Shown: positions 8,327-17,036, counted from the stretch's first letter. The stretch: DNA of 47,270 nucleotides from Marinilabiliaceae bacterium (GCA_016342595.1 JAEINY010000013.1:1-47270), one strand, 5' to 3'. Notes: a model not told the origin generated them from the letters alone. A program made the numbers and translations.

Positions 8327-10573
8327 TCATTTTTTATTGAAGATATATGTCAGTGAAAAATAAGGCATAAATGGCAATAGCACTTTTGACTTGGGCACAA
8401 ACCGGACAAAATAATCATCTTTATTCACCGCCTCAATGTACACAAAACTAGGATTGGCTTGATTGTACACATTGAAAACACCCATTGTAAATTTTATTTG
8501 ATCATCTACTATGGACTTGATGTAATCCATACTTACATCCATCCGATGTGTGGCTGGCAATTGATAATTATAACGCTCTTTATACACCGGTACAAATTGC
8601 ATCCCAGCCACTTTCGTTGTTATGTCCTTGCTCACAGCCACGCCAATAGGTAAAGTTGTTGTCACTCCTGAGGAATATGTCCACATGGCATTCACTAGCC
8701 ACGACGGCGTCAGTTTAAAAGAGGCGTTCAGCATGATGTTATGACGGATATCGTAGGGGGGATGAATCGATTGCCCGTTATTGAACTGATCAAACTGATG
8801 CCTTGCTTCAGAGAGTGTATAATTTAATCGTAAATACAATTGAACCGAATTATAGATGCCATCTAATTCCCATCCTACTACTGAACCATCCCCGGCAATC
8901 ATACTATTGGAAACAACAGCCAGATCAGTTCGGTCCCCAGCTTCGAAATCCTTGATATTGGACAAGTGTTTATAGAAACAGCTGGTATTAAATGTGAAAT
9001 GTGTATGTCGTTGAAGGCTCATCCCCACCGAATATTGATCGCTCAGGGCCGGTTTTTGATTCTTACCAATGGGTATTTTTAAATCAACCGGGCTTTTTAT
9101 GGTGAACACCGTTAAGGTCTCATCAAACTGATGCGTCCTTGCATAATCGACCCATACCCCGGTTTTATCTTTTTGATACATGAACTTCACCCGAGGTGCT
9201 ACTCCAAAGTATTGACCACTGCCAGTGAACAATACCCCATTCATACCCGTTGATAAAGAAAAATGGGATGTCAACCGAATATCCAGGTTTGCATGAACTG
9301 CGGTCAAATTCCGATGTAAGTTGGAATGATACTTACTTTCCACTTGGTCCTCCTTCTCTTGAGAATAATCGTACCCTGTCATTTCATTTTTAACACCCAG
9401 GGATAATTGTAGTCTATCTGACAATTGATGAATGTATCGCGTGGATAAAGAAAAAGTACCCACATCAGACCGGTTACTAAAATTAACGCGAGAGGCAGAA
9501 TTAGCATCTGAATAATAGTGATTCGCACCCAGTCTAAATTGAATTTTTTGTCGCGGATTCAAATCCCCCATCAGCGCGACCACACCCGATTGAGAGCCCC
9601 ATTTTAAGTCATGGCGAGTCGTAGCGCCAATTTCTAAAGGCAGCTTATCAAAGGTAGCCATTGCCAAAGCTGACAACCTCCATTTATCATTAATTGACGC
9701 GTCAGCAGAAAAAGTAATATCTGTGAAGGCATAGGCCGGTACTTCGTCATAATCTTCCTTTCCATTGTAGGCCTCTGCCAAAAATTGAAGGTAAGATTTA
9801 CGCATGGATAAGGCGAATACCGCTGGATTATTCTCACCCGTTTTCATTTTTGCTTTCAATGATGAGGAGATAAGTCCCACGGTAGCTTCACCTGAATAGT
9901 GATATATGCTTTGCCGGGTAGGCTGCATATTAATATAAGAAGATAGATAACCGTTGTATTGAGCCGGATAACCACTTTTATAAATGATGGAATGGTCCAA
10001 TACATAAGGATCAAATGTGGAGAGTACACCGGTGATGTGCTGGGGATCGGCTACCGAGATAGAATTCACCAGGTAAGCATTATGAGAACTGTTTCCTCCA
10101 CGTACATAAATACCGGCATCCAGGGCACTAATGGATATCACACCCGGCAAGGTAGCCATGTATTTCAACACATCTTTTTCACCCAATAAAGCAGGAATGC
10201 GTTCAATGGATTTAGCATTCACCATTTGTACATCTCCCGTATGAAACGCATTGATCAGCACCTCATCAATGGCATTGATGCGATCAGACAAGACAATACT
10301 TTTAGCTGTTAAATCATCAACCGTTAATATAAAGGTTTCGTAATTGAGGTGTTTAAACTCAATGATATCACCGGCTTCAGCTTGTATAGAAAACGCACCA
10401 CTACCATCAGAAATGGTACCTTCTGAACTGTTTACTTTACTAATCTGCACTGCTACAATAGGATCACCTTTTTGATTTCGCACAATGCCTTGTACTTGCG
10501 CATAGCTATTTACAGAGCAAAGTAGCCACCCTATTGTAAGCGTAATAAAATATGGAAGAAAGGAGAATCTCAC
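8327..10573 (-). CDS. TonB-dependent receptor with carboxypeptidase-regulatory-like N-terminus
   Basis: An outer-membrane uptake receptor: a signal peptide ending NSYAQ, a CarboxypepD_reg-like domain (VQGIVRNQKGDPIVAVQIS to ~residue 90), a plug (ALLGEKDVLKYMATLPGV, then AGIYVRGGNSSHNAYLVN) and a 22-strand-type barrel to the end. I place the start at a GTG (10573), giving 748 residues. The only in-frame ATG (10615) lies inside the stem of the terminator of the preceding gene, which makes it unlikely. The product then starts VRFSFLPYFITLTIGWLLC, a normal signal peptide. The DUF4249 gene follows four bases later. The ligand is unknown; receptors of this DUF4249-linked type vary. Confidence 0.9.
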   Translation of the reverse strand: MRFSFLPYFITLTIGWLLCSVNSYAQVQGIVRNQKGDPIVAVQISKVNSSEGTISDGSGAFSIQAEAGDIIEFKHLNYETFILTVDDLTAKSIVLSDRINAIDEVLINAFHTGDVQMVNAKSIERIPALLGEKDVLKYMATLPGVISISALDAGIYVRGGNSSHNAYLVNSISVADPQHITGVLSTFDPYVLDHSIIYKSGYPAQYNGYLSSYINMQPTRQSIYHYSGEATVGLISSSLKAKMKTGENNPAVFALSMRKSYLQFLAEAYNGKEDYDEVPAYAFTDITFSADASINDKWRLSALAMATFDKLPLEIGATTRHDLKWGSQSGVVALMGDLNPRQKIQFRLGANHYYSDANSASRVNFSNRSDVGTFSLSTRYIHQLSDRLQLSLGVKNEMTGYDYSQEKEDQVESKYHSNLHRNLTAVHANLDIRLTSHFSLSTGMNGVLFTGSGQYFGVAPRVKFMYQKDKTGVWVDYARTHQFDETLTVFTIKSPVDLKIPIGKNQKPALSDQYSVGMSLQRHTHFTFNTSCFYKHLSNIKDFEAGDRTDLAVVSNSMIAGDGSVVGWELDGIYNSVQLYLRLNYTLSEARHQFDQFNNGQSIHPPYDIRHNIMLNASFKLTPSWLVNAMWTYSSGVTTTLPIGVAVSKDITTKVAGMQFVPVYKERYNYQLPATHRMDVSMDYIKSIVDDQIKFTMGVFNVYNQANPSFVYIEAVNKDDYFVRFVPKSKVLLPFMPYFSLTYIFNKK

Positions 10574-10583
10574 GTAACTGATT

Positions 10584-10617
10584 AAAAAAACAATGCCCCA
10601 ATCGAATTGAGGCATTG
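10584..10617 (-). terminator. Terminator after the DUF4988-like lipoprotein gene, abutting the TonB receptor start
   Basis: On the minus strand a 10-bp stem (10617-10608 with 10600-10591, one T-G wobble) closes a 7-nt loop and runs into seven T residues (complement of 10590-10584). It is 23 bases after one stop and ends about 10 bases before the next gene's GTG, so it could also act as a leader attenuator. Confidence 0.85.
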
Positions 10618-10640
10618 AAGATAGGAAAAGTATTGAGTTA

Positions 10641-12389
10641 TTACTCTTCTATTTTTTGATAACTTAACTTATAAGTTGTTGCAATGGCTCCGTTAACAGG
10701 AAGCTCTCCCAGCTCATCCTCAAAGGGCGAAATTTGTAAGTAACCTTTAAATTTGGTTGGATAACCGCCCTCATTGAAATCCAGATACTTGGCTATGAAA
10801 CAGCTCCCATGACCAGCCCAGCTTAACTCCTGAAATGCATTCTGCTGATTAAATACCGTAAACAATGGATTCCCTGCTGTAACAGAATGATTCATGAAAT
10901 TCTTCATGGCATAGTCATACTTCACCTTAAGCAATGGCGTATGCTTATCCGGGAAGGTATACCTCTCCACTACACGCCCCAGATCCTCATCATATACTAC
11001 TGACATATAAGCTAAGCCCAACGCGGCCAATTCTTCATCCATTCCTTTACCAGCTAAATCTTTAGAGTTCACCAAATATTCAGTAGGATTACCTTTGGCA
11101 TCGTAGATCACTTTAACCACATTATCCACTTTATAATATGGCGAACTAATAGATGTTAATTTTGAATTGGTATAGTTCAGTTTTAACAGCTCAATGGTTT
11201 TCTCATTATTGTAACATATGACTTTATCAATTTTATCATCATTTACCTTAATGGTATACACATCCTGACCATCAAATCGCCCCGTTTGATCAGCACCATC
11301 ATAGCTATATGCAAAAGTAGCTCGTTGAATTTCATCACCTGGCTTGTAAACATCATACTCGCGAAATAGGAATTTATAATTGCCTGTTATTCCCTCTGGA
11401 TTTTCAACTTCATTACTTTTAACAGCTATAAAATCCTTAAGATGATTCCCTTTAAGTTCATCCTCTTGTTGAGTACCATATTCAACTACCGGATGATAAA
11501 TACCATAACATTCGTAACAAGTTTCTTGACCATTTAAAACAATTGATCCATTTGATCCAATCGAAATATCATCTGCAAGCACACCTTCCTTACCCATTAA
11601 AGAAGCCCACTCATTATCCCACTCTGAATAATAAGACGTGCAAGCATACTTTTGACCTTTGTAGGTAATGATACCTTTAGTCTTTGTATTATCTTGTTTT
11701 ATTAAATACTTCATTACATTTCCATATTCAATTTGGTATAAGTAATGATCTTTTATTAATGAATTAATGCCAGTATTTCGACATTTTGAGAAAAACTCCT
11801 CTGCTTCGTCTGCTGTATATCCTGAATTCCCACTAGGATATAAGATCATAAAAGCCTCTTTATATGCAACATCAATACCATCTATAGATCCATTTGGACA
11901 GAACTCTTCCGTTGGCACAGCCTTCTCAATCGTAGCATATTCCGTTATGGCTTGACTCTCCAATTTATTATCATCATTAAATGTACGGTGTAAAGAATAA
12001 TTCTTCACCGCTGCATTAAGTACATTTGTGTAATAGGTAATATCGGTTAATTGATTGAGCTGATTATAAACAAAATCAGCGAAAGGCATATCACCATTCG
12101 TAATACCCTTTAACAGATACTTCCCGTTTAAATCCCCAATTTTATTGCCTTGCAGACCATCCTCATTGAACAGCACATATTCAAATTTAGTCCCATCTGT
12201 CAATATAATGGTTAGAATGGCTGTATTGGCGTCGTATTCCACAGTGGCAATTCCAGTCCCATCTGTTCCATCAACTCCGTCTTTTCCATTAGTTCCATCT
12301 GTTCCATCTACACCGTCTTTTCCATTGGTTCCATCTTGCCCATTGGCACCTTGTGCTTTCACGCCGGTATCGGTATCACCAATTTCCAT
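10641..12389 (-). CDS. Downstream part of a frameshifted surface lipoprotein with collagen-like repeat
   Basis: This 582-residue frame has no signal peptide and begins inside a repeated module (MEIGDTDTGVKAQG). A collagen-like G-x-y stretch of about 33 residues follows (GQDGTNGKDGVDG and its copy), then ~530 residues of unrecognised, beta-rich sequence. The start reads as the direct continuation of the preceding frame (12376-12717), which ends IGDNGNW and overlaps by 14 bases. Together they would make one lipoprotein of about 690 residues with a DUF4988/PL29-N-terminal-like front. I judge the gene broken by a small deletion, or a base error in the assembly. Translation from the internal ATG would leave the product in the cytoplasm. 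It ends before the terminator at 10584-10617. Confidence 0.7.
   Translation of the reverse strand: MEIGDTDTGVKAQGANGQDGTNGKDGVDGTDGTNGKDGVDGTDGTGIATVEYDANTAILTIILTDGTKFEYVLFNEDGLQGNKIGDLNGKYLLKGITNGDMPFADFVYNQLNQLTDITYYTNVLNAAVKNYSLHRTFNDDNKLESQAITEYATIEKAVPTEEFCPNGSIDGIDVAYKEAFMILYPSGNSGYTADEAEEFFSKCRNTGINSLIKDHYLYQIEYGNVMKYLIKQDNTKTKGIITYKGQKYACTSYYSEWDNEWASLMGKEGVLADDISIGSNGSIVLNGQETCYECYGIYHPVVEYGTQQEDELKGNHLKDFIAVKSNEVENPEGITGNYKFLFREYDVYKPGDEIQRATFAYSYDGADQTGRFDGQDVYTIKVNDDKIDKVICYNNEKTIELLKLNYTNSKLTSISSPYYKVDNVVKVIYDAKGNPTEYLVNSKDLAGKGMDEELAALGLAYMSVVYDEDLGRVVERYTFPDKHTPLLKVKYDYAMKNFMNHSVTAGNPLFTVFNQQNAFQELSWAGHGSCFIAKYLDFNEGGYPTKFKGYLQISPFEDELGELPVNGAIATTYKLSYQKIEE
12259..12330 (-). 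repeat. Two 36-bp direct repeats encoding collagen-like G-x-y units
   Basis: Positions 12259-12294 and 12295-12330 differ at about three bases and each encode a 12-residue G-x-y unit (GTNGKDGVDGTD). A partial third unit follows at 12331-12350. Such a tandem repeat can change copy number by slippage. Confidence 0.85.
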
Positions 12390-12717
12390 TATCGCCTATA
12401 GAAGGCATCTCAGCTTCCGCTTTCACGTCCAAATCTTTTCCATTCACCCACCAATTGCCATTATCGCCAATATAGGGTATTACAGTGGTTGGGGCTTCGG
12501 TCTTCACCACGGCACCATTTGAGAAAGTTAATACCATCTCTGCTCCATCAAAAGAGACATCGGTAATGGTTGTTTGCGTATCTAACAGAGCTTTCAACTC
12601 TTCCACCTGTTTCTTCAGGTCGGCCACATCAGCACCGTCCTCATCTTTACTACAACTGGTAAAGAATAGGACAAAAGCTGACATCAGTAACAAAAGTAAA
12701 TTGCGTTTCATATCCAT
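12376..12717 (-). CDS. N-terminal part of the frameshifted DUF4988-like lipoprotein
   Basis: This 113-residue frame carries a clear lipoprotein signal (LFFTSC, cysteine ~22), a short coiled coil (ADLKKQVEELKALLDTQ, ~31-47) and a beta segment. Two copies of an IGDNGNW module follow (ending ~88 and ~113). The first copy reads IGDNGNWWVNGKDLDVKAE; the second stops after IGDNGNW at a TGA. The other frame continues with DTDTGVKAQG, exactly what the first copy predicts should follow. The layout is typical of Bacteroidota surface lipoproteins with a DUF4988-type front. The stop therefore looks like the result of losing about 11 bases (a number = 2 mod 3). As it stands the gene would give only a short anchored stub. 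Confidence 0.75.
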   Translation of the reverse strand: MDMKRNLLLLLMSAFVLFFTSCSKDEDGADVADLKKQVEELKALLDTQTTITDVSFDGAEMVLTFSNGAVVKTEAPTTVIPYIGDNGNWWVNGKDLDVKAEAEMPSIGDNGNW

Positions 12718-13025
12718 AATTATAAATACTATTGATGTTGAGGCGCCAAATTTACACTAATATCTTACATTATCCGGTTAACAACCTTACCAATTCTATA
12801 CACTTGTAATTTTGTTCTTATGCAAGATTATATAGGGGAGTGCTTAAAATACAGACTCTCATTAGATAGAGAACAGGCATCGAATGCGTGGTTGTCACCG
12901 GAAATTCCTATAGGTCGTTATCTTTGTATTAGTGAACAATACACATCCACTCATCAGCTGAATAAACATTCTAATAATTCCCCCCTTAATTTAAGAGAAT
13001 AATTAATTAATAATGGACCAACTTA
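12718..13025. other. Intergenic stretch between porQ and the broken lipoprotein gene
   Basis: This 308-base gap holds the -7 candidate at 12747-12754 for the gene on its left and no convincing gene. A 60-codon plus-strand frame (12820-13002) has no family likeness or ribosome site. A plus-strand TATCTTTG at 12919-12926 looks like a -7 element without a gene after it. Confidence 0.6.
12747..12754 (-). promoter_or_regulatory. -7 element candidate for the lipoprotein gene
   Basis: The minus strand reads TAAATTTG (complement of 12747-12754), a full match to the Bacteroidota -7 consensus, 30 bases before the start at 12717. The -33 partner is weak. Confidence 0.4.
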
Positions 13026-14057
13026 TCAAAAGGAAGACAAATTAGTAGAGATACTAAAATGATTAGAGGAACCAGCTAAGTGATAGCGCGCTGATCCATA
13101 TGCAAAATGAAATTTATACACCCGGAATCCAAAACCCCAGGAAAATCCGGTTGTGGACATTTTAGACTCAATACCCAACTCTTGCCGGCGGCGGTGGTTA
13201 TACCCAAATCCCACATGGAAATTTTTAGCCGGCAGAAACTCCACCCCCAAAACCATGTGACGCATTAGTTGATCGAAACCATTGGCATCGTTTCCGGCAT
13301 CATCAACCACCTCATCATTCCCATCTTTCACCTCGTATTTGGTATCCCAATCAAACAAATGTTGAGCTGTGATAGAGAATCGAAAGGGTGCATGCCTTAA
13401 TTTTTTGCAGATTCCAATTTGCAAATCGGTTGGCACAGGCTCCGTTTCATCATAATAGGATTTCAGCTGAGACCCAAAATTCTTCAATGTAATACCGGCA
13501 GTAAAAAGACTGTCAGCTGATTTGTACATTAAACCAATGTCAGCTGTCAATCCTGTTGAGTTATAGTTCTCGAAGTTTGATATAATCGGTTTCACTGCCA
13601 CCCCTGCCGTTAATTTAGGTGATAACGTTTTTGAGTAAGCTAAGTGAATGGCATATTCAGCAGCCGAAAAGGTACCGGTGATATTACCCTGTTCATCGGC
13701 CCGGTCAAATGACCCGTAATTAATGTTGTGAATGCCGAGGCTAAAAGTTCCCACCTGATTAAAATGATGTGCATACCCGGCATAACCATATCGGATATCA
13801 CTCACATAGGGCACAAAATTAAAAGTAGCCTGATGACTGAGATTAGGATTCAGCGCAGCGGGATTATGGAACACAAAATTCAGATCATTCACATCCATTC
13901 CCACCTGATTTCCTCCTAAAGCACCCACTCTGGCCGAATTGGTCAGATTCAAAAAATCAAAAACATACTCACCAGCCCGTTGAGCCGAGACAGGAGTTTG
14001 TCCGGCTGAAAAAACCAAAACTACAATTGCTAATATGCTCTGAAATATCTTAATCAT
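13026..14057 (-). CDS. porQ: Type IX secretion system protein PorQ
   Basis: This 343-residue outer-membrane beta-barrel protein has a signal peptide (cleavage near VSAQ) and the PorQ/PorV-type opening (YVFDFLNLTNSARVGALGGNQVG), then NFVFHNPAALNP and alternating barrel strands to the C-terminus. PorQ works with PorU, PorV and PorZ in the T9SS attachment complex that handles cargo at the cell surface. In other Bacteroidota it is commonly encoded beside cmk and ispH, which lie on the same strand here but separated by a TonB receptor cluster. A textbook promoter precedes it. Its presence implies the host uses T9SS, in line with the PorP, PorE-like and CTD-bearing proteins at 35-43 kb. Confidence 0.88.
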   Translation of the reverse strand: MIKIFQSILAIVVLVFSAGQTPVSAQRAGEYVFDFLNLTNSARVGALGGNQVGMDVNDLNFVFHNPAALNPNLSHQATFNFVPYVSDIRYGYAGYAHHFNQVGTFSLGIHNINYGSFDRADEQGNITGTFSAAEYAIHLAYSKTLSPKLTAGVAVKPIISNFENYNSTGLTADIGLMYKSADSLFTAGITLKNFGSQLKSYYDETEPVPTDLQIGICKKLRHAPFRFSITAQHLFDWDTKYEVKDGNDEVVDDAGNDANGFDQLMRHMVLGVEFLPAKNFHVGFGYNHRRRQELGIESKMSTTGFSWGFGFRVYKFHFAYGSARYHLAGSSNHFSISTNLSSF

Positions 14058-14072
14058 TGAATTTTAAAACGT

Positions 14073-14103
14073 CGAATTTACCTTTTTAGTGTAAAAGAGC
14101 CAA
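14073..14103 (-). promoter_or_regulatory. Promoter for porQ
   Basis: On the minus strand TTG (complement of 14103-14101), exactly 20 bases, then TAAATTCG (complement of 14080-14073). This fits the Bacteroidota -33/-7 spacing and lies 15 bases before the porQ ATG. Confidence 0.6.
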
Positions 14104-14113
14104 TCTTATGCAT

Positions 14114-14608
14114 CTATTTGTCATAAATTGACTTCAATTTCTCCACTACATCCAATACGGCCGGACAGACAAACGTGTTTCGATAGGTCAGGTTGGTGAT
14201 TTGAAAAAAGCGCTTCCGGTCGGTATGTGGATACTCCCGGCAAGCCCTTGGACGCACTTCATAAATCATGCAATAATTATCGGGCATCAAAAACGGACAA
14301 GGTGATGTGCGATACACATAATCACCGTCATCGTCCAGCTCCAGGTATTGATCAATGAAGGCAGAGGGTTTCATTTTCAGGTGCCGGGCCATCCGATCAA
14401 TATCGCGATCGATAATAATGGGACTAATCGATTTGCAGCAATTGGCGCAGGCCAGACAATCGGTATATTCAAATACATCATGATGCAACTGATGCGTCTG
14501 ATCATCCAGATCCCTGGGTTTCTTCTTCCTCAACCGGGTCAGGAAAGCTTTGTTTTCCTTACTCTTATTTTGTGCCTCTTGCTTCAGCTTTTCCAGATCA
14601 AACTTCAT
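14114..14608 (-). CDS. YkgJ-family cysteine cluster protein
   Basis: This 164-residue cytoplasmic protein has the CxxCxxCC motif (DCLACANCCKS, cysteines 51, 54, 57, 58) and four more cysteines at 104, 113, 123 and 148 (SPCPFL, NYCMIYEVRPRACREYP, FVCPA). These eight cysteines are the mark of the YkgJ/Fe-S-or-zinc-binding family, formerly UPF0153. The exact role is not established; family members are proposed to bind an oxidised iron or zinc cluster. The start overlaps the end of the upstream EamA gene by 11 bases, so the two are translationally coupled. Confidence 0.88.
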   Translation of the reverse strand: MKFDLEKLKQEAQNKSKENKAFLTRLRKKKPRDLDDQTHQLHHDVFEYTDCLACANCCKSISPIIIDRDIDRMARHLKMKPSAFIDQYLELDDDGDYVYRTSPCPFLMPDNYCMIYEVRPRACREYPHTDRKRFFQITNLTYRNTFVCPAVLDVVEKLKSIYDK

Positions 14609-15488
14609 GACGTTTCCATTTTATTTGCGACACAAATACGCCGCCTATCACAATAACGATTCCAACAATCTTTTTCACGGTTAATGCATCACCCAAAATC
14701 CACCACGCAAAAATAGCCGTAAACACAGGAATCATATTCACAAATACGTTGGCTTTGGTAATGCCAATTTTTCGCATGCCATAGGTGAAAAAGATAAATG
14801 CCAAGGCAGAGGCGAAAGTAGATAATTGAATGATGGCCCAAACCGCCTCTTTGGTAATGGTTGTATGGATAAAGTGATTCCACTCAAAGCCGATAAACAG
14901 GGGCATAAAAAAGAAGATCCCAATGGTATTCTGATAGGTGATGATGCTCACCGCATTGTAACGAAGCGGAATTTTCTTCAATACCACGGAATACCCCATA
15001 GCCGCAAAAACAGCCATAAATACCAGCAGTATACCGTGAATGGGCGCCGACAAACTAAAATCATCTTCAAAAATAATCAGCAACACCCCCAGAAACGACA
15101 CGGTAATACCGGCCAGGTTAAACCAACTCAAGCGCGATTTAAAAAACACCCGATCCACAATGGGTGCGAATAAAGGGATAGTCGATACAATCACAGCTCC
15201 CATGGTGGATGGCACATACTTCAGTCCGATACTCTCCCCGATAAAATACAGAAAGGGCTCAAAAAAAGCCAACAAAACAAACCATTTCAAATCCTGCATT
15301 TGCATGGGGATAAGCCGCTTCATCAGCTTCAGGATAACATACATCAGGCCGGAGCTCAGCATCAAGCGCATGGTGACAATGGTCATCGGCTCAAACGAAG
15401 TGAACGCCTGTTTGATCCAGACGAACGAAAACGCCCAGCAGACCATCGATAACAACAAGCTAACAAACACCTTAAACTGATCGGACAT
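14598..15488 (-). CDS. EamA/DMT-family transporter
   Basis: This 296-residue protein shows ten hydrophobic helices in two repeated five-helix halves, as in the drug/metabolite transporter superfamily. Typical signatures include the start LLSMVCWAFSFVWIKQAF, the end of the first half (YVPSTMGAVIVSTIPLFAPI) and the repeat in the second half (ANVFVNMIPVFTAIFAWWILGD). It probably exports a small metabolite such as an amino acid or related compound. It is first in a two-gene unit with the YkgJ protein, with the stop and start overlapping by 11 bases. A -7-like TACCTTTG lies about 20 bases upstream. Confidence 0.92.
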   Translation of the reverse strand: MSDQFKVFVSLLLSMVCWAFSFVWIKQAFTSFEPMTIVTMRLMLSSGLMYVILKLMKRLIPMQMQDLKWFVLLAFFEPFLYFIGESIGLKYVPSTMGAVIVSTIPLFAPIVDRVFFKSRLSWFNLAGITVSFLGVLLIIFEDDFSLSAPIHGILLVFMAVFAAMGYSVVLKKIPLRYNAVSIITYQNTIGIFFFMPLFIGFEWNHFIHTTITKEAVWAIIQLSTFASALAFIFFTYGMRKIGITKANVFVNMIPVFTAIFAWWILGDALTVKKIVGIVIVIGGVFVSQIKWKRHEV

Positions 15489-15508
15489 TGCTTTCCTTTT
15501 TAGTGCGC

Positions 15509-15516
15509 CAAAGGTA
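15509..15516 (-). promoter_or_regulatory. -7 element candidate for the EamA-YkgJ operon
   Basis: The minus strand reads TACCTTTG (complement of 15509-15516), a full match to TAnnTTTG, 20 bases before the start codon. No good -33 element is visible. Confidence 0.4.
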
Positions 15517-15764
15517 CTATTTTTGACTGTCCGCTTTCTTGCATCTCAAAGAAAAATTCTCTTTTAATTAGCCCTCACCTACTATATTTACACCACGGCT
15601 CGATAAGCAATCGAACCATGGATCACAAAAACACGCGTGGCAGTCCACAAAGTCACACGTCATCTAAACCCAAACCACACTTCTCTTTGATCAATACCAC
15701 CCATTAATACGATATCTTACACCTTTTTGACCATTTCTTCCCCATAGGTACTATCTTCGTTCCA

Positions 15765-15772
15765 TATTTTTG
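15765..15772 (+). promoter_or_regulatory. -7 element candidate for the adaptor-TolC operon
   Basis: TATTTTTG at 15765-15772 matches TAnnTTTG and lies 30 bases before the start codon. The -33 position lacks TTTG; a second possible element, TATCTTCG, lies at 15752-15759. Confidence 0.35.
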
Positions 15773-15802
15773 CAACCAGTTAACTTACTTGAATAAAAGA
15801 AT

Positions 15803-17023
15803 ATGAAACGTGCACGTCGAACCATTCGTCATGGCCTGATTTTATCGGCAACCCTTTTATTGATTTCCACAGCAGGATGTCAAAAGAGGCAATCCACCAT
15901 CAGTGAAGGAGAATTTGAGACATCGAGGATTGAACGGGGAAATGTGGAGACCTATGTGTTAACCGAAGGCGTAATAGAACCGGCTAATGAAGTTATCCTG
16001 CTTAGTCCGGCTGCCAGTATCATCAAAAAAATACATAAAGAACCCGGCCAACAGGTAGAGAAGGGTGATGTCATCGTGCAGCTGGATACCCGCCAGGTGG
16101 AAGCCCGCATTGAAAATCTGAACGATCAGTTACAAATGAAGGAAAACACCTTACTGAAAACCCGGTTGAATGCCCGCAGTGCTAAAATTGATCTGGCATA
16201 TAATGCCGAAGTCAAAAAATTACGCATTGCCTCCATCAAATCAGTGTTGGCCGACCAAAAGCAACTGCTTGAAGTAGGCGGTGTTTCTCCCGCCAAAATA
16301 GAAAAGACAAAACAAGAACTGGTTCTGGCCGAAAAAGATCTGGAACTGATCACTGAAAAAAATGCCATTCGCCTGGCTCAGCTCGATACTGACGAAAAAG
16401 GTTTATTGCTACAGATAGAAATGCAGCAGAAAGAATTACTAGACCAACAGGATTTACTGGAGCACATGCAGGTTAAAGCCCCCTCCAATGGGATTATCCT
16501 CTCTGTTGTGGGAAAAGAAGGTGAGAAAATTGCCGCTGATAAATTACTGGTTAACATGTCGGATTTAACTCGCTTTAAGGTACGGGCCACCATTGATAAT
16601 GATTATAAAAACCTGTTGGTGACAGGTCGTAAAGCATATGTCGCCTTCGAAAAAACGCGCCTGGAAGGCCGCATCGGAACCATCAATCCGACTTTAAAGG
16701 AGGGCCGCATTTCTTTCTATGTCCGATTGAGTCAAAGCAATCATCCGCAATTACTACCCAACCAAAAAGTAGGCCTTCAAATAGTGGAACGCTCCCGGAA
16801 AAATGTCTGGCGTATTCCCAATGGGGAGGCCTTTGGGAAACAGAAAAAACAAAATGTGTTCATCATACGGGATGATTCAGCCTATCGTCAGGAGGTAAAA
16901 TTTGGATTGATAACTGATGATTACCTGGAGATCAAAACGGAACTGGATAGTACGTCACAGATTATCATTTCCAATACCTCGCATTTCAATCACCAGGAAT
17001 CCATTCAAATTGAAAAAAACTAA
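15803..17023 (+). CDS. HlyD/MacA-type periplasmic adaptor lipoprotein
   Basis: This 406-residue membrane-fusion protein has a lipoprotein signal (LLLISTAGC, cysteine ~26), a biotinyl-lipoyl half (SIIKKIHKEPGQQVEKGDVIVQLD, ~70-95) and a long coiled-coil hairpin (~100-215). The second lipoyl half (VKAPSNGIILSVVGKEGEKI) and a beta-barrel/membrane-proximal part follow to the end. Such adaptors join an inner-membrane ABC or RND pump to a TolC channel. The TolC gene follows directly: its ribosome site overlaps this stop codon. No pump gene lies in the operon, so the partner must be elsewhere or lost. Confidence 0.9.
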   Translation: MKRARRTIRHGLILSATLLLISTAGCQKRQSTISEGEFETSRIERGNVETYVLTEGVIEPANEVILLSPAASIIKKIHKEPGQQVEKGDVIVQLDTRQVEARIENLNDQLQMKENTLLKTRLNARSAKIDLAYNAEVKKLRIASIKSVLADQKQLLEVGGVSPAKIEKTKQELVLAEKDLELITEKNAIRLAQLDTDEKGLLLQIEMQQKELLDQQDLLEHMQVKAPSNGIILSVVGKEGEKIAADKLLVNMSDLTRFKVRATIDNDYKNLLVTGRKAYVAFEKTRLEGRIGTINPTLKEGRISFYVRLSQSNHPQLLPNQKVGLQIVERSRKNVWRIPNGEAFGKQKKQNVFIIRDDSAYRQEVKFGLITDDYLEIKTELDSTSQIIISNTSHFNHQESIQIEKN

Positions 17024-17036
17024 AGGAGAGAACGAT

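Larger units (their letters stand above)
15489..15802. other. Divergent intergenic region between EamA and the HlyD-type gene
   Basis: This 314-base gap holds the two -7 candidates (15509-15516 minus, 15765-15772 plus) and a small imperfect inverted repeat around 15599-15619 (TCGAT/ATCGA). I see no gene or RNA in it. Confidence 0.6.

Noticed and set aside
10574-10615. ATG at 10615 as start of the TonB receptor
   Set aside because: It lies inside the stem of a strong terminator and adds 14 residues ahead of a signal peptide that is complete without them.
12919-12926. Plus-strand TATCTTTG, a perfect -7 match, pointing toward the 3' end of porQ
   Set aside because: No -33 partner at correct spacing and no gene or hairpin downstream; an antisense RNA is possible but unsupported.
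12820-13002. 60-codon plus-strand open frame between porQ and the lipoprotein gene
   Set aside because: No ribosome site, no family likeness, no domain pattern; it lies in a gap that carries promoter signals of its neighbours.
16917-17036. Long N-terminal extension of the TolC protein
   Set aside because: It overlaps the adaptor gene in another frame; the ATG at 17037 has a ribosome site and a clean signal peptide.
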